Source of the DNA: Pleomorphovibrio marinus | GTDB taxonomy: Bacteria; Bacteroidota; Bacteroidia; Cytophagales; Cyclobacteriaceae | Reading direction: 5' to 3' | Assembly: GCF_003347495.1 (NCBI RefSeq) | Contig: NZ_QCXY01000005.1 | Location: 186,001 to 250,000 of the forward strand | Length of the DNA stretch: 64,000 nucleotides | Shown here: positions 1 to 7,842 of the stretch, piece by piece | How positions within the stretch are numbered: position 1 is the first letter of the stretch | Layout: every line of letters starts with the position of its first letter | Notes under the pieces: generated by a model | Databases searched by the model: none | The model's input: the letters and a program-made list of their open reading frames with translations, nothing else | Told to the model about the DNA's origin: nothing | Made by a program: the position numbers and the translations under genes

Positions 1-1
1 A

Positions 2-322
2 TTTGGATTCCCGGGAAATCCCTCATCCACCCTGGTATGTTTCCACACCTATTTTAAGCCTTTGCTTTTTCAGGCTCTTGGGATGAAAACTACCTTGGCT
101 ACCGCTAAGCTTACCACTGAGATCCCCTTCAAGAAACCACTTACCCTCCACCAGTTGGTGACTCTCTCCCTGGTAGAAGGAGAACTTCTGGCCACACCGG
201 TCCAACATTCTGGCTCCGGTGATTTGATTCACCTTTCCATAGCCGATGGTTTTTTGTCCTTGCCGGAGGATTCCGAAAAACACAAAAAGGACGAGGCCTA
301 CCCACTGGAATATTTTTATTGA
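2..322 (+). CDS. moeA: Molybdopterin molybdenumtransferase MoeA, C-terminal part (gene starts left of window)
   Basis: The reading frame is open from base 2 to the TGA at 320-322, so only the last 106 residues are present. The fragment begins FGFPGNPSSTLVCF, the conserved molybdate/substrate-binding loop of MoeA (family pattern GLPGNPVS..V.F), and near its end carries GSGDLIHLSIADGF, matching the MoeA domain IV pattern GSGDL..L..ADG. MoeA inserts molybdate into adenylylated molybdopterin in the cytoplasm to make the molybdenum cofactor. The next gene is XdhC-like, which also serves molybdo-hydroxylases, so the pair is functionally coherent. An internal ATG at 62 is not the start, because homology extends upstream of it. 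Confidence 0.85.
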   Translation, partial: FGFPGNPSSTLVCFHTYFKPLLFQALGMKTTLATAKLTTEIPFKKPLTLHQLVTLSLVEGELLATPVQHSGSGDLIHLSIADGFLSLPEDSEKHKKDEAYPLEYFY

Positions 323-331
323 TATTCACCT

Positions 332-467
332 ATGAAATCGAACCTGTCCTGACGGCAGTCAGGGCATGACGGAAACGTCACACACTGGGATGATTATAGA
401 CTGCGAGATTCCCCCGAAGCAAGTTCGGGGCAGGCTATATGACCGCTGAAAAGACAATTATAAACAG
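332..467 (+). repeat. Dispersed ATG-bounded repeat, copy A1
   Basis: Starts ATGAAATCGA and ends GACAATTATAAACAG, immediately followed at 468 by the ATGAAATCGAGC of a second copy. The interior shows the family landmarks: a TGACG-GAAA-CGTCA hairpin, GGGATGATTAT, TGCGAGATTCC and TGACCGCTGAAAAG. Compared with copy A2 it carries two extra palindromes, CCTGACGGCAGTCAGG near the left end and CCCGAAGCAAGTTCGGG in the right half. Homologous copies lie at 468, 10404, 16767, 26213, 51475 and 62393. No ORF is credible inside it. Confidence 0.8.
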
Positions 468-555
468 ATGAAATCGAGCATGACGAGCACGTCACACACC
501 GGGATGATTATCGTTGCGAGATTCCATGTGACCTTAAAAAGACAATTATAAACAG
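468..555 (+). repeat. Dispersed ATG-bounded repeat, copy A2, fused to the xdhC-like start codon
   Basis: An 88-bp copy in direct tandem with A1. It is the shortest complete unit, without nested palindromes: ATGAAATCGAGCATGACG, a TGACG-AGCA-CGTCA hairpin, GGGATGATTATCG, TGCGAGATTCC, then AATTATAAACAG. The base after its end is the A of the start codon at 556, so the whole untranslated leader of the downstream gene is repeat sequence. ATGA occurs at both edges, as a 4-bp target duplication would give. Confidence 0.8.
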
Positions 556-1674
556 ATGAAAGAAATAAAAGAAATCATCAGTTCCTTTGAAGAAGCAGTA
601 GAAAGAGGGGAACAAACTGCCTTGGCTACGGTGGTAAAAGTAATAGGTTCTTCCTATAGGCGACCGGGAGCCCGAATGTTGGTGACGGAAAACGGGATGT
701 TGACCGGTGCCATCAGCGGGGGTTGTCTGGAAGGGGATGCACTTAAAAAAGCCCAGTTGGTGATGCTGAAAAAACAGTCCATGTTGGTGACCTATGACAC
801 CACGGATGAAGACGATGCCAAATTTGGTGTGGGTCTTGGGTGTAATGGCATTATCCACATCCTTATTGAGCCCATTGACCCTAGCCAGGAGCTTCATCCC
901 ATACAACTGCTCAAAAAATGCCTTACTGATAGAAGCCCAAAGGTGTTGGCCACCTTATTTGATCTGGAAAACCCGCGAAAACCCCAAATTGGTACCTGTT
1001 GGCTAAAAACCAGTGAACAAACCATTGCATTTGGGAAATCTGAACCCTTTCAAGGTACCTTGACACCTATGGCTCAGAAAGTGCTACAGGATAAAAAATC
1101 CTGGATAGCTGCCTTGGAAGGCCAACATGCTTTTGTAGAATTGGTCCATGCTCCCATTCGCCTCATGATTGTTGGAGCAGGCAACGACGCTATCCCCTTA
1201 AGCAAAATGGCCCAACTCCTCGGATGGGAAGTCACCCTCATCGACGGAAGGGAAAACCACGCCAACTCGGGTCGATTCCCCAATGTGGAGGACATAAGGG
1301 TGTTGGATGCAGAAATGGTATATGAAACGCTTCATTTTGACGATAGGACAGCTATGGTGTTGATGACCCACAACTTCAATTACGAACTTTTACTATTGAA
1401 GGAAATGCTACCCATAAGCATCCCCTACGTAGGTGTCTTGGGACCTAAGAAAAAATTGGTAAAGTTATTGGAGAATTTGGAGAAATTGGGTAAGGCTCCA
1501 AGCACCGATGATAAAGAAAGGCTGTTTGGGCCTGCGGGATTGAACCTGGGTGCTGAGGCTCCAGAGGAAATAGCCCTTTCCATTATCAGTGAGGTAAAAG
1601 CAGTGCTCTCTGGTGAAAAAGGCACGTTTCTGAGGGAAAAAAAGGGTCCTATCCATGAGGAGGAAAGGTTATAA
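556..1674 (+). CDS. XdhC/CoxI family molybdenum-cofactor maturation protein
   Basis: A 372-residue cytoplasmic protein with the two-domain XdhC layout. The N-terminal domain has GSSYRRPGARM (31-41) and GAISGGCLEGD (51-61), whose Cys is the conserved XdhC cysteine. A C-terminal Rossmann domain begins around residue 202 with IVGAGNDA and ends with GLNLGAEAPEEIALSI. Family members bind molybdenum cofactor, promote its sulfuration and deliver it to xanthine-dehydrogenase-type enzymes. It lies just downstream of moeA. No hydroxylase gene is in the window, so the client is unknown. The ATG at 556 is taken as start because it precedes the conserved domain directly; the leader is entirely dispersed-repeat sequence, so initiation must use repeat-derived signals. 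Confidence 0.85.
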   Translation: MKEIKEIISSFEEAVERGEQTALATVVKVIGSSYRRPGARMLVTENGMLTGAISGGCLEGDALKKAQLVMLKKQSMLVTYDTTDEDDAKFGVGLGCNGIIHILIEPIDPSQELHPIQLLKKCLTDRSPKVLATLFDLENPRKPQIGTCWLKTSEQTIAFGKSEPFQGTLTPMAQKVLQDKKSWIAALEGQHAFVELVHAPIRLMIVGAGNDAIPLSKMAQLLGWEVTLIDGRENHANSGRFPNVEDIRVLDAEMVYETLHFDDRTAMVLMTHNFNYELLLLKEMLPISIPYVGVLGPKKKLVKLLENLEKLGKAPSTDDKERLFGPAGLNLGAEAPEEIALSIISEVKAVLSGEKGTFLREKKGPIHEEERL

Positions 1675-1840
1675 ATACCTTTTGAAATGGAATTAAATCC
1701 ACTGGGATTAGTCTCTCCAACTGACGCCTTTTTTAAACACAAATTTCCCTTCTGTTGGTCTCACCTCAATTTGTTTACTTTCAAGTATCACGAAGAATTG
1801 AAGTACTCCAAAAAGACATGACATAAATTTTATCAGGAAT

Positions 1841-1876
1841 TTTGTAAGTAATTACCAGACAAGTTTAATAGATTTG
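1841..1876 (+). promoter_or_regulatory. Possible Bacteroidota-type promoter for the metal-efflux locus
   Basis: TAGATTTG at 1869-1876 fits the Bacteroidota -7 element TAnnTTTG, and TTTG occurs at 1841-1844. The spacing of 24 is slightly longer than usual. It lies 17 bases before the ATG at 1894, so transcripts would have a very short leader. This is a motif match only. Confidence 0.3.
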
Positions 1877-1893
1877 TCGTTATAATAAATGAA

Positions 1894-2280
1894 ATGCCAC
1901 TCTTTACCAGGAAAATAGCGCTACTTGTTTGTTATCTTTGCTTTAATGCGGGGTTGAGCTATTCCATGCATTTCTGTGAAGGGGACTTTAAGCACTTCAA
2001 CTTTTTTGCATCCTCAGAAGGATGTTGTCCCGGAGAGACAGAGATGCCTGACTGCTGTGAGGATGTGAGTCACTTGGAAGTTCCCAATGGAGAGGAATTT
2101 CAACCCAACCAGGTCTGCCTTTCCCTTTCTGACCTCACTTTCCATCCCTCAATCCTATTTGAAAAGAATATCCAATTAAACTGGAGTATTGCCGAAAAGC
2201 TTGGTTTTTCTGTACATGCCCCTCCCCTTATACCCACCCAAACCTCCTTGTTCTTGATCCACCAAGTTTGGTTGATCTGA
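1894..2280 (+). CDS. Small Cys-rich exported protein of the HYC_CC_PP type
   Basis: 128 residues with a hydrophobic N-terminus (about 7-24) that looks like a signal peptide or anchor. It then shows MHFC (25-28), two vicinal cysteine pairs (CC at 44-45 and 54-55), another Cys at 75 and a PP pair at 110-111. This spacing matches the small Bacteroidota proteins named HYC_CC_PP after these residues; their biochemical role is not established. It is the first gene before a CusA/TolC/CusB set in the same direction. The histidine and cysteine pairs make periplasmic copper or silver binding, or sensing, a reasonable inference. A Bacteroidota-like promoter lies just upstream, so it may lead the operon. 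Confidence 0.65.
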   Translation: MPLFTRKIALLVCYLCFNAGLSYSMHFCEGDFKHFNFFASSEGCCPGETEMPDCCEDVSHLEVPNGEEFQPNQVCLSLSDLTFHPSILFEKNIQLNWSIAEKLGFSVHAPPLIPTQTSLFLIHQVWLI

Positions 2281-2378
2281 TTTTTTATTTTTCCTGAAGG
2301 AATTCCTACTCCTCCTATATTTCATCCCTTATTTCTTTTCTTACATGCTTCGGGAGTTATTCCGGGCTAATCCTATGC

Positions 2379-5300
2379 ATGGCAATGCTCAACGCTTTAA
2401 TAAAATTCTTCCTTGAAAATAAGGTAATTACGTTTACCTTACTATTTCTAATGATCGCTTGGGGGATCATGGTAGCTCCATTCGACTGGGACAGGGGTTT
2501 CCTTCCCGAAGACCCCGTACCTGTGGATGCTATCCCTGACATAGGGGAAAACCAACAAATCGTTTTCACGGAGTGGATGGGAAGATCCCCCCAAGATGTA
2601 GAGGACCAAATCACCTATCCCCTAACCACTACATTGCTTGGATTACCGGGTGTCCGTTCCATTCGCAGCACTTCTATGTTTGGCTTCTCCTCCATCTATA
2701 TCATCTTTGAAGAAGAGGTGGAATTTTATTGGAGCAGGTCAAGGGTGTTAGAAAAGTTGAATGCATTGTCCACAGGACTGCTCCCAGAGGGGGTACAGCC
2801 CAAGTTGGGGCCAGATGCCACCGGGCTGGGGCAGGTATATTTCTACACTCTTGAAGGTAGGGATGAAAACGGGGAGCCAGCAGGGGGCTGGGACCTGCAT
2901 GAACTGAGGTCCATTCAAGATTTTTATGTGAAATATGGGCTTTCCGGTGCTAAGGGCGTCGCAGAAGTGGCTAGTATAGGTGGGCATATCAAGGAATATC
3001 AGGTGGATTTGGATCCCGTGGCCATGAAGGCTCATGGAATTTCCATAATGCAGGTCATGGACGCCATCAGGCAATCGAACTTGGATGTGGGTGCAAATAC
3101 CATGGAGGTTAATCAGGTGGAATACCTAGTTAGGGGCTTGGGATATGTAAAGGACATTGAGGACATTGCTACTTCCGTAGTTACCAGTTCCGACAACATA
3201 CCCATTAGTATAAAGGATATCGCACAGGTAAGCTTGGGCCCAGCCAGCAGGTCCGAAAGGGCTATTCTGGATAAGGGAGGGGCAGAGGCTGTAGGAGGTG
3301 TGGTGGTGGCAAGGTATGGAGACAACCCTCTTCAAGTAATAAGCGCAGTCAAGGAAAAAATCGAAGAGCTGTCCGAAGGCCTACCCAGCAAAACCCTGGA
3401 GGATGGCACTGTTTCCAAAGTAACCATTGTTCCATTCTACGACAGGTCAGGACTGATCAAAGAAACTCTCAATACCCTCAACGAGGCCATTAGCTTACAA
3501 GTACTTGTGACCATCATTGTTATAGTGGTTATGGTATTTAACCTCAGGGCCTCTTTCCTGATTGCTTCTCTATTGCCCATAGCTGTATTGATGTGCTTCA
3601 TCATGATGAAACATGTGGGGGTGGATGCCAATATTGTGGCCCTCTCTGGTATTGCTATCGCCATAGGCACTATGGTGGATTTGGGCATTATACTGAATGA
3701 GAACATATTGCGTCACCTGGAAACTGCCGACGGCAAACGTCCTTTAAAAGCGGTGATCCTAGACGCAACTTCAGAGGTTGCTGGAGCTATCCTTACAGCT
3801 GTATTGACTACCATAGTCAGTTTCTTGCCCGTATTCACTCTACAAGCTGCTGAGGGGAAATTATTTGGCCCACTTGCCTACACCAAAACCTTCGCCCTTC
3901 TTGCTGCTGTCCTAATCACCTTGATTTTCATCCCTGCACTTGCTCATTGGACATTTGGCTTTAAGGTTTCCACAAAAAAATACAAGGCAATAGCCAATAT
4001 CCTACTGGTATTGGCAGGGATCTATTTGCTTTTCCTTTACCCATGGGCCGGCCTGGTTCTTTTGGCTTTTGGCAGCTTACATCTGGTACATTTGTTTTTC
4101 CCAGAACACACAGCAAATGGCAAGTACAAGCACCTTATTAGCATGATAATCGCCGTATTGGCCCTGAGTTATCTGCTGGCAATGGAATGGCGTCCTTTAG
4201 GGCTTGAACAGTCTCTATTACTCAATGGGCTGTTTATTATAATCCTTATAGGGCTGGTGTTGGGATTCTTCTCCCTTTTTATGTATTTCTATGAGCGGAT
4301 GCTGGGATGGTGCCTGGACCATCCCATGCTTTTTTTATCGGTACCTACTCTCCTTATCCTATTGGGTTTGAATGTTTGGTTGGGCTTTCCCCGGCTTTTT
4401 GGATTTGCAGCAGATGGGATGGAAAAGCTTGGTTGGGAAGTCAGAAACACTTCCACATGGAAAGGAATGGCACAGACCTTCCCTGGCTTGGGAAAAGAAT
4501 TTATGCCAGCCTTAAACGAAGGCTCCTTTCTCCTTATGCCCACCTCCATGCCTCATGCAGGTGTGGAAGCCAACCTACGTACGGTTAAGCAATTGGACTT
4601 ATTGGTTCAGTCCATACCGGAAGTGGAAATGGTGGTAGGAAAAGCAGGAAGGGCCGAAAGCCCGCTGGATCCTGCCCCGCTCACCATGTATGAAAACATC
4701 ATCAACTACAAAACCACCTATATCCAAAACGAGGAAGGGGAAAAAATACGGTTCAAAACCAACAATAAAGGTCATTTCGAGATTAGCCTGGACGGAAAAT
4801 CTTTTTGGTATGACAGAACGGAGCAAGAAGTCTTTAACGATGAAGGGAATTATGCGGACAGGGAAACCACAAGAAAAGCCCAAAAAAACCCTGGAAAATA
4901 TTTAGTTGAGGACGACAAAAGGGGTAGCTATTTCAGACAGTGGAGAGACCATATCAAAAGCCCCGATGACATTTGGGACGAAATCCAAAACCGCACCTCG
5001 AATATCCCCGGGGTGACATCGGCACCCAAGCTTCAACCCATAGAAACCCGCCTGGTCATGCTGCAAACCGGTATGCGTGCTCCTATGGGACTTAAGGTGT
5101 ATGGACCTGATTTAGAAACCATTGAGAGTTTCAGCCTGAAACTGGAGTCCTTGTTAAAGGAAGTGCCGGCAATTAAGGAGCAAGCTGTTTTTGCCGACCG
5201 CTCCCTAGGCAAGCCCTATTTGGAAATTGACCTGGACCGACAGGCAATGGCACGTTATGGCTTAAGCATCGCAACTGTTCAAGAAATGCTTGAGCTTAGC

Positions 5301-6260
5301 ATAGGGGGCATGACCTTGACCACTACAGTGGAAGGCAGAGAAAGGTATGGTATCCGGGCAAGGTATGCCAGGGAGTACAGGGATGATCCCGAAACGCTTA
5401 AAGAAATCCTGATCGATACGCCCGTTGGCCAGCAAGTGCCTTTGGGTCAACTAGCAGAAATCACCTTCAGATCCGGACCTACCATGATACGGGGAGAGGA
5501 ATCATTTTTGGTTGGCTACATCATGCTGGACAAGGCGCAAGGCTATGCTGAGGTAACTGCAGTTGAACAAGCCAAAAAACACCTGCAAGAGAAGGTCCAA
5601 TCGGGAGAACTGGAGGTTCCATCTGGGGTTTCCTATGTTTTTTCTGGAAGTTACGAAAACCAAGTAAGGGCCGAGAAGCGCCTTAGCTTGGTCATTCCCC
5701 TCAGCCTCGCAATTATCTTCCTTATCCTCTATTTGCAATTTAAATCCACAGCACTTTCTTTGATGATATTCACCTCCATTGCCATGGCCTTCTCAGGAGG
5801 GTTTCTCATGCTTTGGCTGTATGCGCAAGATTGGTTTTTTGATTTTCCTATCCTTGGAACCAATCTACGGGACCTATTCCAAATGCAGACTTTTAACCTT
5901 AGCGTTGCGGTATGGGTTGGGTTTATTGCCCTGTTTGGCATCGCCACCGATGATGGGGTAGTGATGGGTACCTATCTTAAGCAAAGCTTTGAAAAACTGA
6001 ATCCCGGGGATGCAAAAAGCATCAAAATGGCAGTGCTGGCCGCTGGAAACAAGAGGGTCAGACCTTGTCTGATGACCACAGCAACCACCCTATTGGCTTT
6101 GTTGCCTATACTTAGCAGCACAGGAAGAGGTGCTGATATCATGATCCCCATGGCCATTCCTGCCTTTGGGGGAATGAGTGTGGCTGTGGTCTCCTTGTTT
6201 ATTGTGCCCGTGCTGTATGGCCGGTACAAGATCCTTAAACTAAAAGAAACGGATGTATAG
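2379..6260 (+). CDS. CusA/CzcA-type heavy-metal RND efflux pump
   Basis: 1293-residue inner-membrane pump of the HME-RND family, exporting metal ions from periplasm or cytoplasm using proton influx. Features: first TM near 17-32; the family motif AIPDIGENQQ (51-60) followed by PQDVEDQITYPL; porter domains; the TM4 segment around residue 434 (VDLGIILNEN) with the acidic residue of the proton relay; a second TM block after residue 1070. It is about 240 residues longer than E. coli CusA. The excess lies in extra hydrophobic segments around 530-690 and an insertion of charged residues at about 765-850. The next two genes encode channel and adaptor, completing a tripartite system. Copper/silver is inferred from the partners' metal-binding motifs, not from this protein. 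An alternative ATG lies two codons downstream. Confidence 0.9.
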   Translation: MAMLNALIKFFLENKVITFTLLFLMIAWGIMVAPFDWDRGFLPEDPVPVDAIPDIGENQQIVFTEWMGRSPQDVEDQITYPLTTTLLGLPGVRSIRSTSMFGFSSIYIIFEEEVEFYWSRSRVLEKLNALSTGLLPEGVQPKLGPDATGLGQVYFYTLEGRDENGEPAGGWDLHELRSIQDFYVKYGLSGAKGVAEVASIGGHIKEYQVDLDPVAMKAHGISIMQVMDAIRQSNLDVGANTMEVNQVEYLVRGLGYVKDIEDIATSVVTSSDNIPISIKDIAQVSLGPASRSERAILDKGGAEAVGGVVVARYGDNPLQVISAVKEKIEELSEGLPSKTLEDGTVSKVTIVPFYDRSGLIKETLNTLNEAISLQVLVTIIVIVVMVFNLRASFLIASLLPIAVLMCFIMMKHVGVDANIVALSGIAIAIGTMVDLGIILNENILRHLETADGKRPLKAVILDATSEVAGAILTAVLTTIVSFLPVFTLQAAEGKLFGPLAYTKTFALLAAVLITLIFIPALAHWTFGFKVSTKKYKAIANILLVLAGIYLLFLYPWAGLVLLAFGSLHLVHLFFPEHTANGKYKHLISMIIAVLALSYLLAMEWRPLGLEQSLLLNGLFIIILIGLVLGFFSLFMYFYERMLGWCLDHPMLFLSVPTLLILLGLNVWLGFPRLFGFAADGMEKLGWEVRNTSTWKGMAQTFPGLGKEFMPALNEGSFLLMPTSMPHAGVEANLRTVKQLDLLVQSIPEVEMVVGKAGRAESPLDPAPLTMYENIINYKTTYIQNEEGEKIRFKTNNKGHFEISLDGKSFWYDRTEQEVFNDEGNYADRETTRKAQKNPGKYLVEDDKRGSYFRQWRDHIKSPDDIWDEIQNRTSNIPGVTSAPKLQPIETRLVMLQTGMRAPMGLKVYGPDLETIESFSLKLESLLKEVPAIKEQAVFADRSLGKPYLEIDLDRQAMARYGLSIATVQEMLELSIGGMTLTTTVEGRERYGIRARYAREYRDDPETLKEILIDTPVGQQVPLGQLAEITFRSGPTMIRGEESFLVGYIMLDKAQGYAEVTAVEQAKKHLQEKVQSGELEVPSGVSYVFSGSYENQVRAEKRLSLVIPLSLAIIFLILYLQFKSTALSLMIFTSIAMAFSGGFLMLWLYAQDWFFDFPILGTNLRDLFQMQTFNLSVAVWVGFIALFGIATDDGVVMGTYLKQSFEKLNPGDAKSIKMAVLAAGNKRVRPCLMTTATTLLALLPILSSTGRGADIMIPMAIPAFGGMSVAVVSLFIVPVLYGRYKILKLKETDV

Positions 6261-7797
6261 CACTATTGGTAAACATCTTCAATACAGACTAGCTATGAAA
6301 ACTACTGCAATTGACCCGATTCAAAAAAGCCAGCAAAGCACACAGCTTTTCCCCAGAATCAGTGGTGGACTAGGCTTGATAGCCATGTTGCTCTTTGGCG
6401 GGCTTTCCTCCCAGGCCCAAGAAGCTTCCCCACCACTGAGCCTGTACTTGGAGATGGCGGCAGAAAATAATCCGCAGGTGATGGGAGCATTTAATTCCTA
6501 TAAGGCACAACTTGCACAAATAGACCAAATGGGTCAGCTTCCAGACGCAGAACTTGGAATAGGTTATTTCCTTCGGCCCATGCAGCTTCTCATGGGCAAT
6601 CAAATTGGAGAAGTTTCCTTGATGCAGATGTTCCCTTGGTTTGGAACCCTTAAGGCTGAAAAGTCGGAAGCATCGGCCATGGCAAAGGCAGGCTATGAGG
6701 CCTTCAGGGAAGAACGTAACCAAGTGATGTTTGAAGTAAAAAACACCTACTATGACCTGCTACTATTACAGCAAAGCATAGAAATTACAGAGGCAAACCT
6801 GGTCCTTCTGGAAAGCCTGGAAGAATTAAGCCTGGTCCGATTTCAAGGTGGAGAAACCGGTGCGGCTTCAGGCAAAGCCAGAGAGGCAATCCCAGCCCCC
6901 ACCTTTTCTGGCTCCCTTTCACCTGGAAACCCAATGGACATGGGCGGTGCATCCACTTCGGAGTCCCCAAATACGCCGAGTTCCTCGGGAATGAGTACCA
7001 TGAATGAGGGCAAAGGAGCTGCCCGTCTAACCGATGTACTGAGGCTACAAATTCAAATAAAAGGGCTGAAAAGCGAACTGGGTCAGTTACATAATAATAA
7101 AAAACCCCTGATACAAAAGTTCAGTCAACTTACCGGATTATCGGTAGAGGAAGAGATTGAACTGGTACATGGAGAAAAGATAGCCTTAGCCGAATTAGAA
7201 GAAATCCTTTTGGACAGCCTTTGGAACAATAACCCAATGCTCTTGATGCTCGGCAATGAAGCAGATGCATTGCAAACCAAGGCCAGATTGGCTGAGCTGG
7301 CCGGAAAGCCCATGATCGGTTTAGGCGTCAATTACATGCTATTGAATTCAAGACCTGAAATGGGAATGCCGGGCAATTCCCCCGGGATGGAATATACGCC
7401 TGCCGGAATGGGAGGTAATATGTGGATGCCCATGTTAACCCTAAGCCTGCCCATAGCACGAAAAAAGTATAGGGCAATGGAATCCGAGGCCCAGTACTTA
7501 AAATCCGCCAACCTGGATGAGCAGGAAAACCTCCGCAATTTGCTTCAAACAGCACTTGCGGAGATCCTCAACACTATCCAAGATGCTGAAAGGAGAGAAA
7601 TTCTTCTCCAGGAGCAGGTGGAGCTGTTGGAAAAAACCCTGGAGCTAATGATAGTAGCCTATGCCAATGATGAGGGAAGTTTTGAGGAGCTAATTGCCAT
7701 ACAGCGGGAGCTGCTGGAATTCAGACTGGATCAGGTAAAAGCAGAACTTGATGTACACCGTGCCCATGCCAGGCTCGCTTCCTTGGTGGGAATATAA
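6253..7797 (+). CDS. TolC-family outer-membrane channel of the metal efflux system
   Basis: 514 residues if started at 6253, where the ATG overlaps the pump gene's end by 8 bases; 500 if started at the ATG at 6295, which is also plausible because it shortens an otherwise long n-region before the signal-peptide core ending in SSQAQ. The rest shows the two long helical repeats of the TolC/CusC family (ending in IAIQRELLEFRLDQVKAELD). Two oddities: a low-complexity Gly/Ser/Pro/Met insertion at about 195-255, and a Met/Gly/Pro-rich stretch at about 365-395. Methionine clusters are used by copper and silver exporters, so these may bind the cargo; that is inference. It would form the outer-membrane exit duct. 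Confidence 0.85.
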   Translation: MYSTIGKHLQYRLAMKTTAIDPIQKSQQSTQLFPRISGGLGLIAMLLFGGLSSQAQEASPPLSLYLEMAAENNPQVMGAFNSYKAQLAQIDQMGQLPDAELGIGYFLRPMQLLMGNQIGEVSLMQMFPWFGTLKAEKSEASAMAKAGYEAFREERNQVMFEVKNTYYDLLLLQQSIEITEANLVLLESLEELSLVRFQGGETGAASGKAREAIPAPTFSGSLSPGNPMDMGGASTSESPNTPSSSGMSTMNEGKGAARLTDVLRLQIQIKGLKSELGQLHNNKKPLIQKFSQLTGLSVEEEIELVHGEKIALAELEEILLDSLWNNNPMLLMLGNEADALQTKARLAELAGKPMIGLGVNYMLLNSRPEMGMPGNSPGMEYTPAGMGGNMWMPMLTLSLPIARKKYRAMESEAQYLKSANLDEQENLRNLLQTALAEILNTIQDAERREILLQEQVELLEKTLELMIVAYANDEGSFEELIAIQRELLEFRLDQVKAELDVHRAHARLASLVGI

Positions 7798-7842
7798 ATT
7801 ACTGCCCTTTTTAAAACGAATTACAGTTGAAACACTAATGTC

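Noticed and set aside
62-322. Independent small gene starting at the ATG at 62
   Set aside because: MoeA homology continues upstream in the same frame to the window edge, so it is the tail of a larger gene.
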